A DNA stretch of 64,000 nt from JBMYRH01 sp049602155 (GTDB lineage Bacteria > Myxococcota_A > UBA9042 > PHBI01 > JBMYRH01): positions 1-64,000 of the forward strand of contig JBMYRH010000026.1 in NCBI GenBank assembly GCA_049602155.1, read 5' to 3'. The position numbers and the translations under genes are program-made. Positions 8,404 through 17,545 of this stretch are shown piece by piece (the first letter of the stretch is position 1; every line of letters starts with the position of its first letter). Under the pieces are notes generated by a model. It was given only the letters and a program-made list of their open reading frames with translations, was not told the origin of the DNA and did not search any database.

Positions 8404-9912
8404 TCACTCTGAGATCACGGCCTTGAAGAGTTCGCTCAGCGCGTGGTGGCCAGCCTTGGAGGGGTGCGTGCAGCTGATGTCGAAGTAGAGCTCAGCGTCT
8501 GGGCCACGGTAGCAGCGGTTCTCGGTGTCAGCGTCTGGCCCTGTGGCGACGAACCCATGGCCGCAGAAGCTCTCGAGGAGCCAGACGAGATCGGCTTGGT
8601 AGTCGACGGCGATGCGCATGTACTGCTCCATCATCCAGATGACGACCGCCTCCTGGACGCTCTGGTCTTCCCAGGCACCGTAGCCCGCGAGCCCGGCCAG
8701 ATCGATGCCGAAGGCCGAGATGTCGAGTGGACCGACAAAGGGGATGTTGATCTCAGAGGGGGAGCAGGCGCTCGTTTCCCCGGTGCCATCGGTGAACTCA
8801 AAGGGGTTCGCGAAGACCACGTGAACGCCATTAGGGAAGGCGACTGGGTCCTTTAGAAAGGCCATCGCCTCTTCGAGGTAGCCGATGGCCGACTCGGCGG
8901 CAGCCCAGACCTCGGGGTAGCCCGCGGCCACCTCGGCTTCGCTTGCGTTAAAGCCGGCCTGGTTGATGTACGCGATGTCGTTACCGCCCATGGTGAAGAA
9001 GACGAGCGTGGTCTTGTCGCTCCCCACCTCGGGGTAGCCCGGGAAGCACTGCGGGATTTGCCCACCGCCGGCGATAAAGTCATCGGTCTTCGCGCCCCAC
9101 TTAGAGCAGTTATGGAAGTCACCCGAGGTCTGTTGCCCCGGTGTGCCGTCGTAGAGGCAGTTGTAGGACTTAAAGAGCCCCCAGCTGATAAGATCGCCCG
9201 TGTCTAAGTTGTAGGTGTCGGCCAACCACTCCGAGAGCTTGTTTCTAAAGAAGTGGTTATTCTCAAGGCAGGTCGGGTGGACGTCATTGGGCGTCCCCTG
9301 GGTCACTGAGTCTCCGAGGATGACCACCTGCTCGATGTCTGTGATGGCTTGGTGGTTCGTTCCTACGCAGTGGGAGCCGATGACTGGGGCGTACTGGTCG
9401 TAGTCGGTGGTGGCCTCCTCCGGGTCATAAAACTCCGAGAAGCAGAGCTCGTTAATGGTCCCAGGGGCGGGGGCCTCGACGTCAGGCGGAGCGCTGACGT
9501 CAGCCGAAGAGGTCGCGTCATCGTCAATCGTGGCGTCTGCCTCGGGCCCATCCACGTCGTCACCGGTGAAGGCGTCGCTCTGCGGTTGCTCTGTGTCCTC
9601 AGCGCTGGCGTCGCTTGTGTCTGCCTCTGGTGCGACCTCTTCAGTGTCCTCGTCGGTCACCGCTGCGTCCTCTTCTGTCGCGGTGTCCACTGGCCCAGGA
9701 GCCTCTGTCACGTCCGTGGCCCCGGTGACCGCGTCGGTCAGCGGCTCCCGGACGGTGGCATCGGCCTGCCCACCTTCGGAGTCGCTCGACTCTGGAGCGA
9801 TGGTCGAGACATCGGCGTTTTGGGACAGAGCAGGGCCACTCGTCGCGTCACCGCAGCCGAGGCCCAGAACAGACGCGAGCAGCGTCAACAGGAGAGTACG
9901 TTGGGTCCACAT
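8404..9912 (-). CDS. SGNH/GDSL-type hydrolase lipoprotein
   Basis: This is a 502-residue protein starting at MWTQRTLLL. An upstream ATG-less extension was rejected because it would put 32 non-signal residues before the signal peptide. The lipobox is LGLGC. About 140 residues of acidic Asp/Ala/Thr/Glu low-complexity linker follow. The catalytic domain then has block I VILGDSVTQG, block III MGGNDIAY and block V THPSKAGH, giving Ser and His of an SGNH esterase/lipase. Many cysteines suggest an oxidised, extracytoplasmic fold. The substrate (lipid, polysaccharide ester or other) cannot be told. It is encoded next to a flavoprotein gene in the same direction, 32 bases apart. Confidence 0.88.
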   Translation of the reverse strand: MWTQRTLLLTLLASVLGLGCGDATSGPALSQNADVSTIAPESSDSEGGQADATVREPLTDAVTGATDVTEAPGPVDTATEEDAAVTDEDTEEVAPEADTSDASAEDTEQPQSDAFTGDDVDGPEADATIDDDATSSADVSAPPDVEAPAPGTINELCFSEFYDPEEATTDYDQYAPVIGSHCVGTNHQAITDIEQVVILGDSVTQGTPNDVHPTCLENNHFFRNKLSEWLADTYNLDTGDLISWGLFKSYNCLYDGTPGQQTSGDFHNCSKWGAKTDDFIAGGGQIPQCFPGYPEVGSDKTTLVFFTMGGNDIAYINQAGFNASEAEVAAGYPEVWAAAESAIGYLEEAMAFLKDPVAFPNGVHVVFANPFEFTDGTGETSACSPSEINIPFVGPLDISAFGIDLAGLAGYGAWEDQSVQEAVVIWMMEQYMRIAVDYQADLVWLLESFCGHGFVATGPDADTENRCYRGPDAELYFDISCTHPSKAGHHALSELFKAVISE

Positions 9913-9944
9913 GCAGGCATCGTGCACCCAAGATGCGCCCCTTG

Positions 9945-10937
9945 TCACTTCGTGCACATCGAGAGGGCGGACAGCACCTGCTCTGCGCAGGCGACCCCGC
10001 TCGCCCATGCGCTCTCGACCCGCGGGTGGACCAGGCCGTCCCCCATGAGCCCGAGCCCCTCAGTGGGCGCGTAGACAGCGCGGTCGCCGGTCGCGGGGAC
10101 AGAGAGCGCATAACGCCATCGGTGCGCTTGGGCCCTCATAGGTTTCGGCGCGCCGAGGTCGCTCAACGCATCTGTGAGCGCTTCGATGACGAATGCAGCC
10201 GTCTCCTCAAGGTGTCGGTGACTCCAGGCAGGGGAGCCGTGGAGCACCCAGCGCTCGCCGGGGGGACGTCCCGGCTTTGAGCTGTCGCGGGCGGCCCAAG
10301 ACAGCGGCCCATCCTCAACCTTGAGTCCGTCCCAAGCGCTCAATGCAGGCTCGGTGTAGTCGGCCATCACAGCCCAACATGGTGCATAGAGCAGCCCGCG
10401 CGCCAGCCCTTGAAGCGAGGAGCTGTCCGGCAGGAGGGCCTCGGCTTGAGGGCCCGGGGCGCTCAGCAGCACGATGTCAAAGGGGCCGTGCACATCAGCC
10501 GAGTCATCGAGAAGTGTCCATGCGCCGTGACCACCTTGCAGAGAGGTGATCCGAGTGCGCAGGCGAATGGAGAGGCCTTGGGAGAGGTGTCTGCCCAGGC
10601 TGCTCATCTTTGGCGTGCCCACCCAACGTGTCCGGGCAGACAGGTCTGGGCGGAGCTCACCGTGGATGATGGTCGCGAAGCGGCCGTCCCAGCGCGCCAC
10701 GACGCCCGCGGCCTCCCAGCGCGTGACCTCGTCGGTGAAGGCCTTGGACTCCGCTGTGAGGTACTGTGCGCCGTGGTCATAGGTCGCAGTGTCTCTCCGC
10801 CGCGTCGTCAGGCGGCCACCTGGACCGCGAGATTTCTCAAAGAGGGTGACGCTAAGCCCTGCCCCTTGGAGCGCATGCGCGCAGGTCATCCCGGAGATCC
10901 CGGCGCCGATTATCGCGATAGAGGTAGGGTTGCTCAG
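9945..10937 (-). CDS. Renalase-like FAD-dependent oxidoreductase, probable CTG start
   Basis: The first ATG in frame (10889) falls just after the dinucleotide-binding loop. Reading upstream gives SIAIIGAGISG in frame, the Rossmann GxGxxG needed for FAD. A CTG at 10937 preceded by GGGAG gives (M)SNPTSIAIIGAGISG, a normal N-terminus. A TAG stop lies further upstream, with no ATG, GTG or TTG between. I therefore call the CTG as start (330 aa). The second FAD motif FEKSRGPGGRLTTRR follows, then a C-terminal GDGLVHPRVESAWASG, the FAD-contact motif of amine-oxidase/renalase-like enzymes. It probably oxidises a small reduced nicotinamide or amine, but the substrate is unknown. It is cytoplasmic. Confidence 0.85.
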   Translation of the reverse strand: MSNPTSIAIIGAGISGMTCAHALQGAGLSVTLFEKSRGPGGRLTTRRRDTATYDHGAQYLTAESKAFTDEVTRWEAAGVVARWDGRFATIIHGELRPDLSARTRWVGTPKMSSLGRHLSQGLSIRLRTRITSLQGGHGAWTLLDDSADVHGPFDIVLLSAPGPQAEALLPDSSSLQGLARGLLYAPCWAVMADYTEPALSAWDGLKVEDGPLSWAARDSSKPGRPPGERWVLHGSPAWSHRHLEETAAFVIEALTDALSDLGAPKPMRAQAHRWRYALSVPATGDRAVYAPTEGLGLMGDGLVHPRVESAWASGVACAEQVLSALSMCTK

Positions 10938-11026
10938 GGGGCCGCTCCCGACGAGAAGACCAGGGTGAGTCTAGGCGAAGGGGGCCGCTCTGTCGCGACC
11001 GATTTCGAGGGCATCGAGGCCATCGT

Positions 11027-11368
11027 TCAGCGCAAGAAGCGCACCACCCCGATAAGCCCCTCACGCGCCTCGTAGCAGACCAAGATCTCGCCCTCGCTGC
11101 GCTCGCCTGTCTCAGGATCGATGCGCCACCACACCTCAAGCTCGACGCAGTGGTCACCGACGGTGAGCCGCTCGTCGACGGTGCCGCCGAACTCGAACTC
11201 GGTGAAGAGGCGCCGGTAGCGCTCGCGAAACGCCTCACGCCCTTCGCAGACCAGGGCGTCTCCCTCGAAGACGCGTACGTCTCCGTGGTAGCAGTTGACG
11301 AAGTCCTCAAGCTCACTGGCGTTATAGGCCACGAGTTGGGCGGTGGCGAGGTCGACGATGGTGGACAT
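11027..11368 (-). CDS. SnoaL-like / NTF2-fold protein
   Basis: This is a 113-residue protein. The ATG at 11368 has GGAG 6 bases upstream. The pattern is that of a small SnoaL/NTF2 cone: an N-terminal helix with AQLVAYNASELEDFVNCY, then DVRVFEGDALVCEGREAFRERYRRLF, then strands. Family members include polyketide cyclases, steroid isomerase-like proteins and many binding proteins of unknown ligand. No family-specific catalytic set is recognisable. It sits in the same direction as the renalase-like gene, 89 bases apart, and may be cotranscribed with it. Confidence 0.8.
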   Translation of the reverse strand: MSTIVDLATAQLVAYNASELEDFVNCYHGDVRVFEGDALVCEGREAFRERYRRLFTEFEFGGTVDERLTVGDHCVELEVWWRIDPETGERSEGEILVCYEAREGLIGVVRFLR

Positions 11369-11502
11369 GGCTGGCTCCAAAGCGAGGGGCGCGACCATAG
11401 AGGGTTGTGTGTGGGATGGCGAGCGGTCGGGGCTTTCCGAGCGGGTGTATCCATGAGGGAGCGAGCTTGTGCCTGATAGCGTCGCTGTGAGACATTTGCG
11501 GC

Positions 11503-13212
11503 GTGATAGGACCTCGACGACCTGTGTGGGTGCGCTTGCTAGCGCTGCTCCTCCTCATGAGCTGGCTCGGCTGTGAGCCCGAGCTCATCGACGTCTCTCC
11601 TGTCTCGGGATTGGGCCGCACTGACGTGGCGCCGACGCTTCCAAAGCCCCAAGCCCTCCCCGCCTTCCAGGCCCCGGAGTTTAACCCTGAGGCGCCGGTC
11701 TTTGTGCGCCTGACTGCGCCGCAATATCGCCTGGCCATTGGCGATCTCTTCGGCGAGGGCATAACCCCACCAGTGCGCCTCGAGCCCGACGTGCAATCCG
11801 ATGGCCTCTATGCCATCGGCGCGGCAGAGTCGACGCTCTCTCCGAAGGGAGCTGAGCAGTACGTCAATGGCGCCAAAGCCATGGCGCTCCAGATGACCGA
11901 AGAGGGCTACAGAGACACGCTCTATTCCCCCTGTGAGCCGACCTCGGCCTCCGACCTCACCTGCCTGAAGACGCTCGCTCACCATTGGGGATCTCAGCTA
12001 TGGCGTCGACCACTCACCGATGACGAGGCCGGTGCCATGGCGACCCTCGCTTCGCAGTCCGCTGCAGCGCTTGAGGACCTCGACTCCGGGGTGCGTTGGA
12101 TGATGGTGGCGCTGCTCAACGCGCCGCAGTTTTTGTATCGGGTAGAGCTTGGCCAGCGTGACGCTGAGGGGCGCTTGACCCTGACCGACTATGAGCGTGT
12201 CACGCGGCTCGCCATGTTCTTGTGGAATTCCGTGCCAGACGCGGCTGTTTTGGAGCGGGTTCAGGCTGGAGAATTCACAGATGCTCCCGCCTTTGAAGCG
12301 CTCGTTGATGAGATGCTCAAGGACCCCCGGGCACGCCGTGGTTTGAGGAACTTCATCACTGAGTGGCTTCACCTCGGTGACCTAGGGCGTCTGCTCAAGG
12401 ACCCGAACGTCTTCCGCGCGTACAACCCAGATCTGGGGGCGGCGGCGCTCGAAGAGACGCTCAGCGTGGCGGAGTGGTTGGTCTTCGAGGAGCGCGCTGA
12501 TTTTCGTACCATCCTGACGACACAGACGACCTTTGTGGACAGGCGCCTGGCCGCCATCTATGAGCTCATCGCGCCGACTGAAGAGGGCATGGGTAAGCTG
12601 ACTTTGCCCGATGATGAAGTGCGGCGCGGGATCCTCGGTCACGTGAGCTTCCTCGCGGCCCGCGCGCACGTCGCTAAGTCGTCGCCGACCTTGCGCGGCG
12701 TCTTCGTCAGAGAGGTGCTCTTGTGCCAAGAGATGTCTCCGCCACCTGCCGATGTCGATACGTCTATCCCCGAGCCCTCTGAGGATGCGTTGACCCTGCG
12801 TGACCGCCTTGAGGTGCATATGGAGGATCCGGCGTGCTCAGGGTGTCATGCGTTTGTTGATCCGATCGGGTTCGGCCTTGAGCGCTTCGATGGGATTGGG
12901 CGATTTCGAACCCTCGATAATGGCGGCCTCATCGACCCGAGCGGTGACCTTGATGGGAGTGAGTTCGACGGGTTTGTCGAGCTCGTCTCGACACTCGCCA
13001 ATCACCCCGGCTTTATCGACTGCGTGGTCGAGAAGCTCCTGGCTTACGCGATCAATCGACGCCCGGGCTACGATGAACGCCCCTGGCGAGAGGCGCTCGT
13101 CGAGTCCTTTCGGCAAGACGGTCATGACCTGCTGAACCTGATGCGTCGCATCGCGCTGAGCCCGGGGTTCAGCGCCATCGCCGAGCCCGATATCGAGGAG
13201 GTGACACCATGA
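11503..13212 (+). CDS. PSD/DUF1592-family lipoprotein with CxxCH motif
   Basis: This is a 569-residue exported protein with a GTG start and signal peptide ending LMSWLGC (lipobox). Domain order follows the planctomycete-surface-domain set: an N-terminal DUF1587-like part (RLTAPQYRLAIGDLFG, about 65-85), DUF1595-like (LWRRPLTDDEAG, about 165), DUF1592 (LLNAPQFLYRVELGQ, about 205, and the FLWNSVPD region), DUF1588 with CSGCHAFVDPIGFGLERFD (about 445-465) and a DUF1585-like C-terminus. The CSGCH is a canonical CxxCH c-haem site and may bind haem. The biochemical role of this family is unknown. The next gene starts 4 bases inside its stop (ATGA), and DUF1592 and DUF1552 genes regularly occur together. 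Confidence 0.92.
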   Translation: MIGPRRPVWVRLLALLLLMSWLGCEPELIDVSPVSGLGRTDVAPTLPKPQALPAFQAPEFNPEAPVFVRLTAPQYRLAIGDLFGEGITPPVRLEPDVQSDGLYAIGAAESTLSPKGAEQYVNGAKAMALQMTEEGYRDTLYSPCEPTSASDLTCLKTLAHHWGSQLWRRPLTDDEAGAMATLASQSAAALEDLDSGVRWMMVALLNAPQFLYRVELGQRDAEGRLTLTDYERVTRLAMFLWNSVPDAAVLERVQAGEFTDAPAFEALVDEMLKDPRARRGLRNFITEWLHLGDLGRLLKDPNVFRAYNPDLGAAALEETLSVAEWLVFEERADFRTILTTQTTFVDRRLAAIYELIAPTEEGMGKLTLPDDEVRRGILGHVSFLAARAHVAKSSPTLRGVFVREVLLCQEMSPPPADVDTSIPEPSEDALTLRDRLEVHMEDPACSGCHAFVDPIGFGLERFDGIGRFRTLDNGGLIDPSGDLDGSEFDGFVELVSTLANHPGFIDCVVEKLLAYAINRRPGYDERPWREALVESFRQDGHDLLNLMRRIALSPGFSAIAEPDIEEVTP

Positions 13213-14588
13213 AGCCTCTGAGTCGACGTACGCTCTTGCGCGGACTCCTCGGCGGCGCCGTGGTGAGCATCGGGCTCCCGCCGCTTGAGCGCTTTATGAA
13301 CGTCAACGGCACGGCCTACGCGGACGAAGGTGGCGGACCATCAGGGTTCCCGAGCCGCTTTGGGCTCATCTTTTGGGGCAACGGGGTCCAACCCGAGCGC
13401 TGGGTGCCTGAGCTGACAGGGCAGGGGGACGCGTGGGCGCTGAGCGAGCAGCTGGCTCCTCTGCAGAGCGTGAAGTCGTATCTGACCGTCGTCAGCGGCA
13501 CCCGGGTCAACGTGACCAACGTGTCTGCCCACAGCGCGACGCTCGCCGGGATGCTGACTGCAGCCCCGCTCTTGGATATCCCGGGCGTAGGTCATCGCAT
13601 TCAGGCGCCGACCATCGATCAGCGCATCGCGGCGGCCATCGGGGGGGAGACCGCTCGTGCGTCGATTGAGTTCGGGGTCTACACCGACGGCTCCCTCGGC
13701 GAGTCCCACGCGGCGCCCAGTGACGCCAACCCTGCGGCGATCCCTCGCCCGGCCGAGTTCAACCCTGCGGCGCTCTTTAGTGACCTCTTCGGGGCGAACT
13801 TCATCCTCCCCGGAAGCGGTGACGGTCCCCCGCCGACCCTCGGGGTTGAGCGCAGCGTGCTGGACGCGGTGATGGGGCAAATCGCTGGGGTTCAGGGGCA
13901 GCTCGGCGCGGGTGATAAGGCGCGCCTTGAGGCACACTTTGAGGGGATCCGGAGCATCGAACGGCGCCTGCAGAAGCTTCAAGAGAACCCCCCGAACCTT
14001 GCAGCGTGCGCAGCGCCACCGGTCCCGCTAGGCACCGCAGACGCGCATGGCTATCCGCCGATTGAGGGCCGCCCGCAGCTCGTCGAGATAAACGCCGTGA
14101 TGTCGGATATGGCTGCCATGGCGCTGGCGTGCGACCAGACGCGAGTCTTCAGCAATTGGATGACCAACCCTGTGGCCAACCCGCTCATGGCTGGGTCGAC
14201 CGATGGGCACCACAGCCTGACTCACGATGAGCCGGGCGAGCAGCCCCAGGTCAACGCTATCGTCAAAGAGCTTATGGGCATGGTGGCGACACAGCTCGAC
14301 GCGCTCGCCGCGGTCGAAGAGGGGGACGGGACGCTTTTGGACCACTGCGCGGTGCTCTGCACCTCTGAGGTCTCTCGTGGCCGAACTCACTCTCCAGATG
14401 ACTTCCCGATTCTGCTCGCCGGTGGCTGTAACGGCTACCTGAAGACCGATATGCATTGGCGCTCAGAGGCGAGTGACTCGACGAGCAAGGTGCTTCTGAC
14501 CTTGTGTCAGGCGATGGGCATGCCCGTCGACGCGCTCGGCATCGACGATTGTTACACCACAGAGTCGCTCACGGAGGTCGAGGCATGA
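13209..14588 (+). CDS. DUF1552 exported protein (Tat signal)
   Basis: This is a 459-residue protein. The N-terminus SRRTLLRGLLGGAVVSIGLPP is a twin-arginine signal peptide, implying export of a folded, possibly cofactor-bearing protein. The body matches the DUF1552 family: RFGLIFWGNGVQPERWVP near the start, SAHSATLAGMLTAAP with HxxG-type histidines, and C-terminal LCTSEVSRGRTHSPDDFPILLAG. The fold is reminiscent of alkaline-phosphatase/sulfatase-like DUF1501 relatives, but no activity is established. Its start overlaps the PSD gene and its stop overlaps the following lipoprotein gene by 4 bases, so the three proteins are probably made in equal amounts and may act as a complex at the envelope. 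Confidence 0.9.
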   Translation: MKPLSRRTLLRGLLGGAVVSIGLPPLERFMNVNGTAYADEGGGPSGFPSRFGLIFWGNGVQPERWVPELTGQGDAWALSEQLAPLQSVKSYLTVVSGTRVNVTNVSAHSATLAGMLTAAPLLDIPGVGHRIQAPTIDQRIAAAIGGETARASIEFGVYTDGSLGESHAAPSDANPAAIPRPAEFNPAALFSDLFGANFILPGSGDGPPPTLGVERSVLDAVMGQIAGVQGQLGAGDKARLEAHFEGIRSIERRLQKLQENPPNLAACAAPPVPLGTADAHGYPPIEGRPQLVEINAVMSDMAAMALACDQTRVFSNWMTNPVANPLMAGSTDGHHSLTHDEPGEQPQVNAIVKELMGMVATQLDALAAVEEGDGTLLDHCAVLCTSEVSRGRTHSPDDFPILLAGGCNGYLKTDMHWRSEASDSTSKVLLTLCQAMGMPVDALGIDDCYTTESLTEVEA

Positions 14589-15562
14589 GGGCTTGGTTGT
14601 CGCTCATCGTGGTCGTGTGTGGGTTTGGCTGTGATGCTGAGCTTACCCCCACGCCGGTTGTCGCCCAGGAAGAGGCGGGCACGGCGGCAGAGCCCCAAGA
14701 GGACGAGTCGGGGGAGCAGGCTGCTAACACATCGGACGCCGAGCCCATACATGTGCGCTTCGAGGGTGACGTAGACGCCAAGGCAGACTCGTGGACGTTG
14801 GTCCTAAGCCGCATCACCTTCGTCCCTGAGGAGGTCCCGCTTCAGGTCGTCGATGGCTTTAACCTCGATGGGCTTGTGAGCGATGGATCGACCGAAGCGG
14901 GGTGCTATCAGGCTGACCTTGAGTCGACCGACGGCGAGCCAGGGATAGATAACCACTTTGCGTCCATCTTGCCGGTGCTGCGCTCTACCCAAGTCGGTGC
15001 AGTCGAGACGCTGATTCAGAACTCCATCGACGAAGGGACTCACTTGCTCTTCTTGGAGCTGAGCGGGGTTGACGATCGGGTCATTGATGACTCGGTGACG
15101 GTGCGCTTTAGGACTGGCTACGGCGACGCGCTGCTCGGCACCGACGGGATGCTGCTTGCCCATCAGACGTTTCATCTCCATGAAGACTCGCCCGACACAG
15201 ACATGCCCGGCGCTGAGCTCATCGATGGGGTCTTACACATCGGGCCCTTTGACTGCGCCGTCGCGGCCAAGGTCTTCGGGGTCGTCTATGAGCTGCCCGT
15301 CTATGGCGCGAGGATCCGAGCTGTGTTGGGGCCTGATGGTGGTATCGAGGCGGGGCTCCTTGGCGGTGGCATCCCGGTTCAGGCCTTTGTCGACCTCGCT
15401 GAAGAGGTCGATCCTGGGCACGGCCAGCTGTGGCAAGATATTCAGCTCTTTATCGCCTTGCTCGGAGACTGGGACCAAGACGGTGATGGGGTGTGTGAGC
15501 TTGAGTCTATGGCGACGCGCATTACGGGCATCCCTGCGTACTTCTTCCCCGCAGCGCGCTAG
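14585..15562 (+). CDS. Lipoprotein of unknown function in PSD-DUF1552 operon
   Basis: This is a 325-residue protein starting at MRAWLSLIVVVCGFGC, a short signal peptide with a lipobox-like Cys. The start ATG overlaps the DUF1552 stop by 4 bases. A Glu/Ala-rich linker is followed by a beta-rich domain with few cysteines and several acidic stretches. A near-C-terminal DWDQDGDGVCELE resembles an EF-hand-like or calcium-loop sequence (DxDxDG). I know no named family for the rest. It is the third gene of the operon 11503-15562 and a likely partner of the two preceding exported proteins. Confidence 0.82.
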   Translation: MRAWLSLIVVVCGFGCDAELTPTPVVAQEEAGTAAEPQEDESGEQAANTSDAEPIHVRFEGDVDAKADSWTLVLSRITFVPEEVPLQVVDGFNLDGLVSDGSTEAGCYQADLESTDGEPGIDNHFASILPVLRSTQVGAVETLIQNSIDEGTHLLFLELSGVDDRVIDDSVTVRFRTGYGDALLGTDGMLLAHQTFHLHEDSPDTDMPGAELIDGVLHIGPFDCAVAAKVFGVVYELPVYGARIRAVLGPDGGIEAGLLGGGIPVQAFVDLAEEVDPGHGQLWQDIQLFIALLGDWDQDGDGVCELESMATRITGIPAYFFPAAR

Positions 15563-15735
15563 GTCGAGGCGTCACTCGGGTGCCCTGAGCAATACAGCGC
15601 TTACGCTACAGGGATGACTGCGCCTTCTCGTTAATCTGAAGCGATCCCAACCCAAGTCTCAGCGTGGAGCAGGCGGACGTCGATGACTGCGGGGCCTAGT
15701 GCGCGCGCTTAGTAGATGCCTGAGATGGGATGCCA

Positions 15736-15942
15736 ATGTCTCGATTCATTGTCTTGTTTGGCCTGCTTTGCCTCACAGCCTGTAGCGGTGTGGGGACTGA
15801 GCTCTCTGACTTCGGCGCTCAAGAGTTGCCAGACGCTGCGGGTGCGCCTAGCGATACGGAAGGCACCCTGAGGTGTCGTGCTTGGCCTCTGACTCCGTCG
15901 GCCTTGCCCCCCCTCGCCCCTCGCTCGCCTCACATCACGTAA
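15736..15942 (+). CDS. Short lipoprotein, possibly a truncated remnant
   Basis: This is a 68-residue reading frame with a convincing lipoprotein signal peptide (MSRFIVLFGLLCLTAC). After about 40 residues the composition changes to a Pro/Arg-rich stretch that looks out of frame (ending LPPLAPRSPHIT), as if a longer gene had lost its 3' part. Its end overlaps the 3' end of the convergent DUF1552 gene by 8 bases. It may be a small lipoprotein or the decayed 5' end of a larger one. Confidence 0.4.
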   Translation: MSRFIVLFGLLCLTACSGVGTELSDFGAQELPDAAGAPSDTEGTLRCRAWPLTPSALPPLAPRSPHIT

Positions 15943-17545
15943 TGACAGGGAGCTTCTCACTCATCACTGACTTGGCCTGGGCGTAGTCTGCGGCCTTGCC
16001 TGGGTTGACGTAGTGGAACCCAAAGCCGCCTGTGTGTTCGGAGGCGTTGGGCCCTTCAGTGGTCAAGTCGCGGCCATATTGCGCCCACTCGGCTTCAGGG
16101 ATCCCCATGGCGAAGAGGGCGTTCGCCAAGAACTGTTGGTAGTACAGGCCCGGTCCTTCCTTAATGATGCCCGGCTTCTCGTTCATCACCGTGTTGAGGT
16201 TGCCGTAGAGTTTGGTTTGGTCGCTGTAGTCGACGTACATCCCTGTCTGGAAGTAACCACCTGCGCTCCCTGCTGTGACCACGGGGTAGTTCACACAACC
16301 CGAGTGGTGGGTTTGCTGTCCAGCCTCGTTGGTGAGCATCAGCAGGCTGTTGTCGAGGAGCGTTGAGCCGTCTTCCATCACGATCTCATCGAGCTTGGAC
16401 GCCAGCTTTGTGAACGCGTACTCGAAGGTCCCCTGATTCCAAGTCAGGGCGTAGCCCTGCGCGACGCTTGCACCAAAACCGTTGTGCGACACGTTGCCAT
16501 GCCAATCACTGACTGCGTCGTCGGTGAATTTGGTCCCTTGAGCCCAGGTGCCCACCCTGGAGACACCCGTGTGCAAGGCTGCGACGATGACGTCGATCAT
16601 GAGATCGGTGTAGCCAAGCATCTGATAGGGCGTGGACGAAAAGGCCAGGTCATCCTTGTAGCTGCTCGAGTTAAAGTCGGGCCGAGAGTAGATAGACTCT
16701 TGTTGACTGAGCGCTGCGCCGACTTGGAGTTTACGCTCCAGCTCAAACATCTGCTCTGTGTGCTGGTTTAAGCGATCGAGATCGCCTTGGGAGATTCGTG
16801 GGTCATTCTTGAGCCGGTCGTAGCTCGCTTTGACCCGGTCCACGATCACCGCGTCGACGTGTCCAACGGACGATCCTGGGCTGAACAGATAGTCGTAGAA
16901 GGACTGATTATTGTCTTGTGTCGGAAGCTTTTTAATCTTCCCCGTCTTCGTTGTGGCGCTCGTGTAGTTCCAGGACATGTAGTTGCCGCCCACCCGAAAG
17001 GAGCGCTGGGTCATCTTGGCGGAGAGATCCTCTGGGGAGTAAAAGCTCGACGAGTACGCCATCACCTGATCGATCGTGGGGTTGAGATAGGCTTGATCGG
17101 GGATGCCCCCTGTCGCCCGCGCGAAGTGCCCCGCGAAATTGCCAAGGTGTACGCCTTGGTGGTGGCCCATGTTGTAGGGGATGTCGAGCCCTCGGAGGAT
17201 GTTGAATTTGGAAGCCAGGGCCGGGGTCATGAGCTCGCTGCTCGCGCTGCACATTGGAGAGAAGACGACGGTTCCGGACTCATCGGGTGTGGTCGGGAGG
17301 CTCCCAAAGCGAACCTGACGCCCAGCGTAGTCCATGGTTTGGGTGAGTATGGATTCATCTGGGTACATGTTCTTCCCCCAGACCTCACCCAACATGGTGC
17401 TCATCGCCAAAAAGCGTTTGGGGATTGCGCCTGGAGCTGGATCTGACGCGAAGGCTCGGCTCATTAGCGAGGGCAAAAATGGGATGGCCATCACGGCGCC
17501 CCCGGCGCCTCGCAGGAACATACGTCGGTTGACTCTTCCGCTCAT
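15935..17545 (-). CDS. DUF1552 exported protein (Tat signal), second copy
   Basis: This is a 536-residue paralogue of the protein at 13209-14588, on the opposite strand. It has a Tat-type signal NRRMFLRGAGGAVMAIPFLP. It carries DUF1552 hallmarks such as KRFLAMSTMLGEVWGKN, GHHQGVHLGNFAGHF with clustered histidines, DLMIDVIVAALHTGVSRVGTW and LMLTNEAGQQTHHSGCVNYP, the last containing a His-His-x-x-Cys patch that could bind metal. It is about 75 residues longer than the first copy. Its start overlaps the upstream FN3/PSD gene by 4 bases (ATGA). It is the last gene of the operon 25168-15935. Function unknown, and likely periplasmic. Confidence 0.9.
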   Translation of the reverse strand: MSGRVNRRMFLRGAGGAVMAIPFLPSLMSRAFASDPAPGAIPKRFLAMSTMLGEVWGKNMYPDESILTQTMDYAGRQVRFGSLPTTPDESGTVVFSPMCSASSELMTPALASKFNILRGLDIPYNMGHHQGVHLGNFAGHFARATGGIPDQAYLNPTIDQVMAYSSSFYSPEDLSAKMTQRSFRVGGNYMSWNYTSATTKTGKIKKLPTQDNNQSFYDYLFSPGSSVGHVDAVIVDRVKASYDRLKNDPRISQGDLDRLNQHTEQMFELERKLQVGAALSQQESIYSRPDFNSSSYKDDLAFSSTPYQMLGYTDLMIDVIVAALHTGVSRVGTWAQGTKFTDDAVSDWHGNVSHNGFGASVAQGYALTWNQGTFEYAFTKLASKLDEIVMEDGSTLLDNSLLMLTNEAGQQTHHSGCVNYPVVTAGSAGGYFQTGMYVDYSDQTKLYGNLNTVMNEKPGIIKEGPGLYYQQFLANALFAMGIPEAEWAQYGRDLTTEGPNASEHTGGFGFHYVNPGKAADYAQAKSVMSEKLPVIT

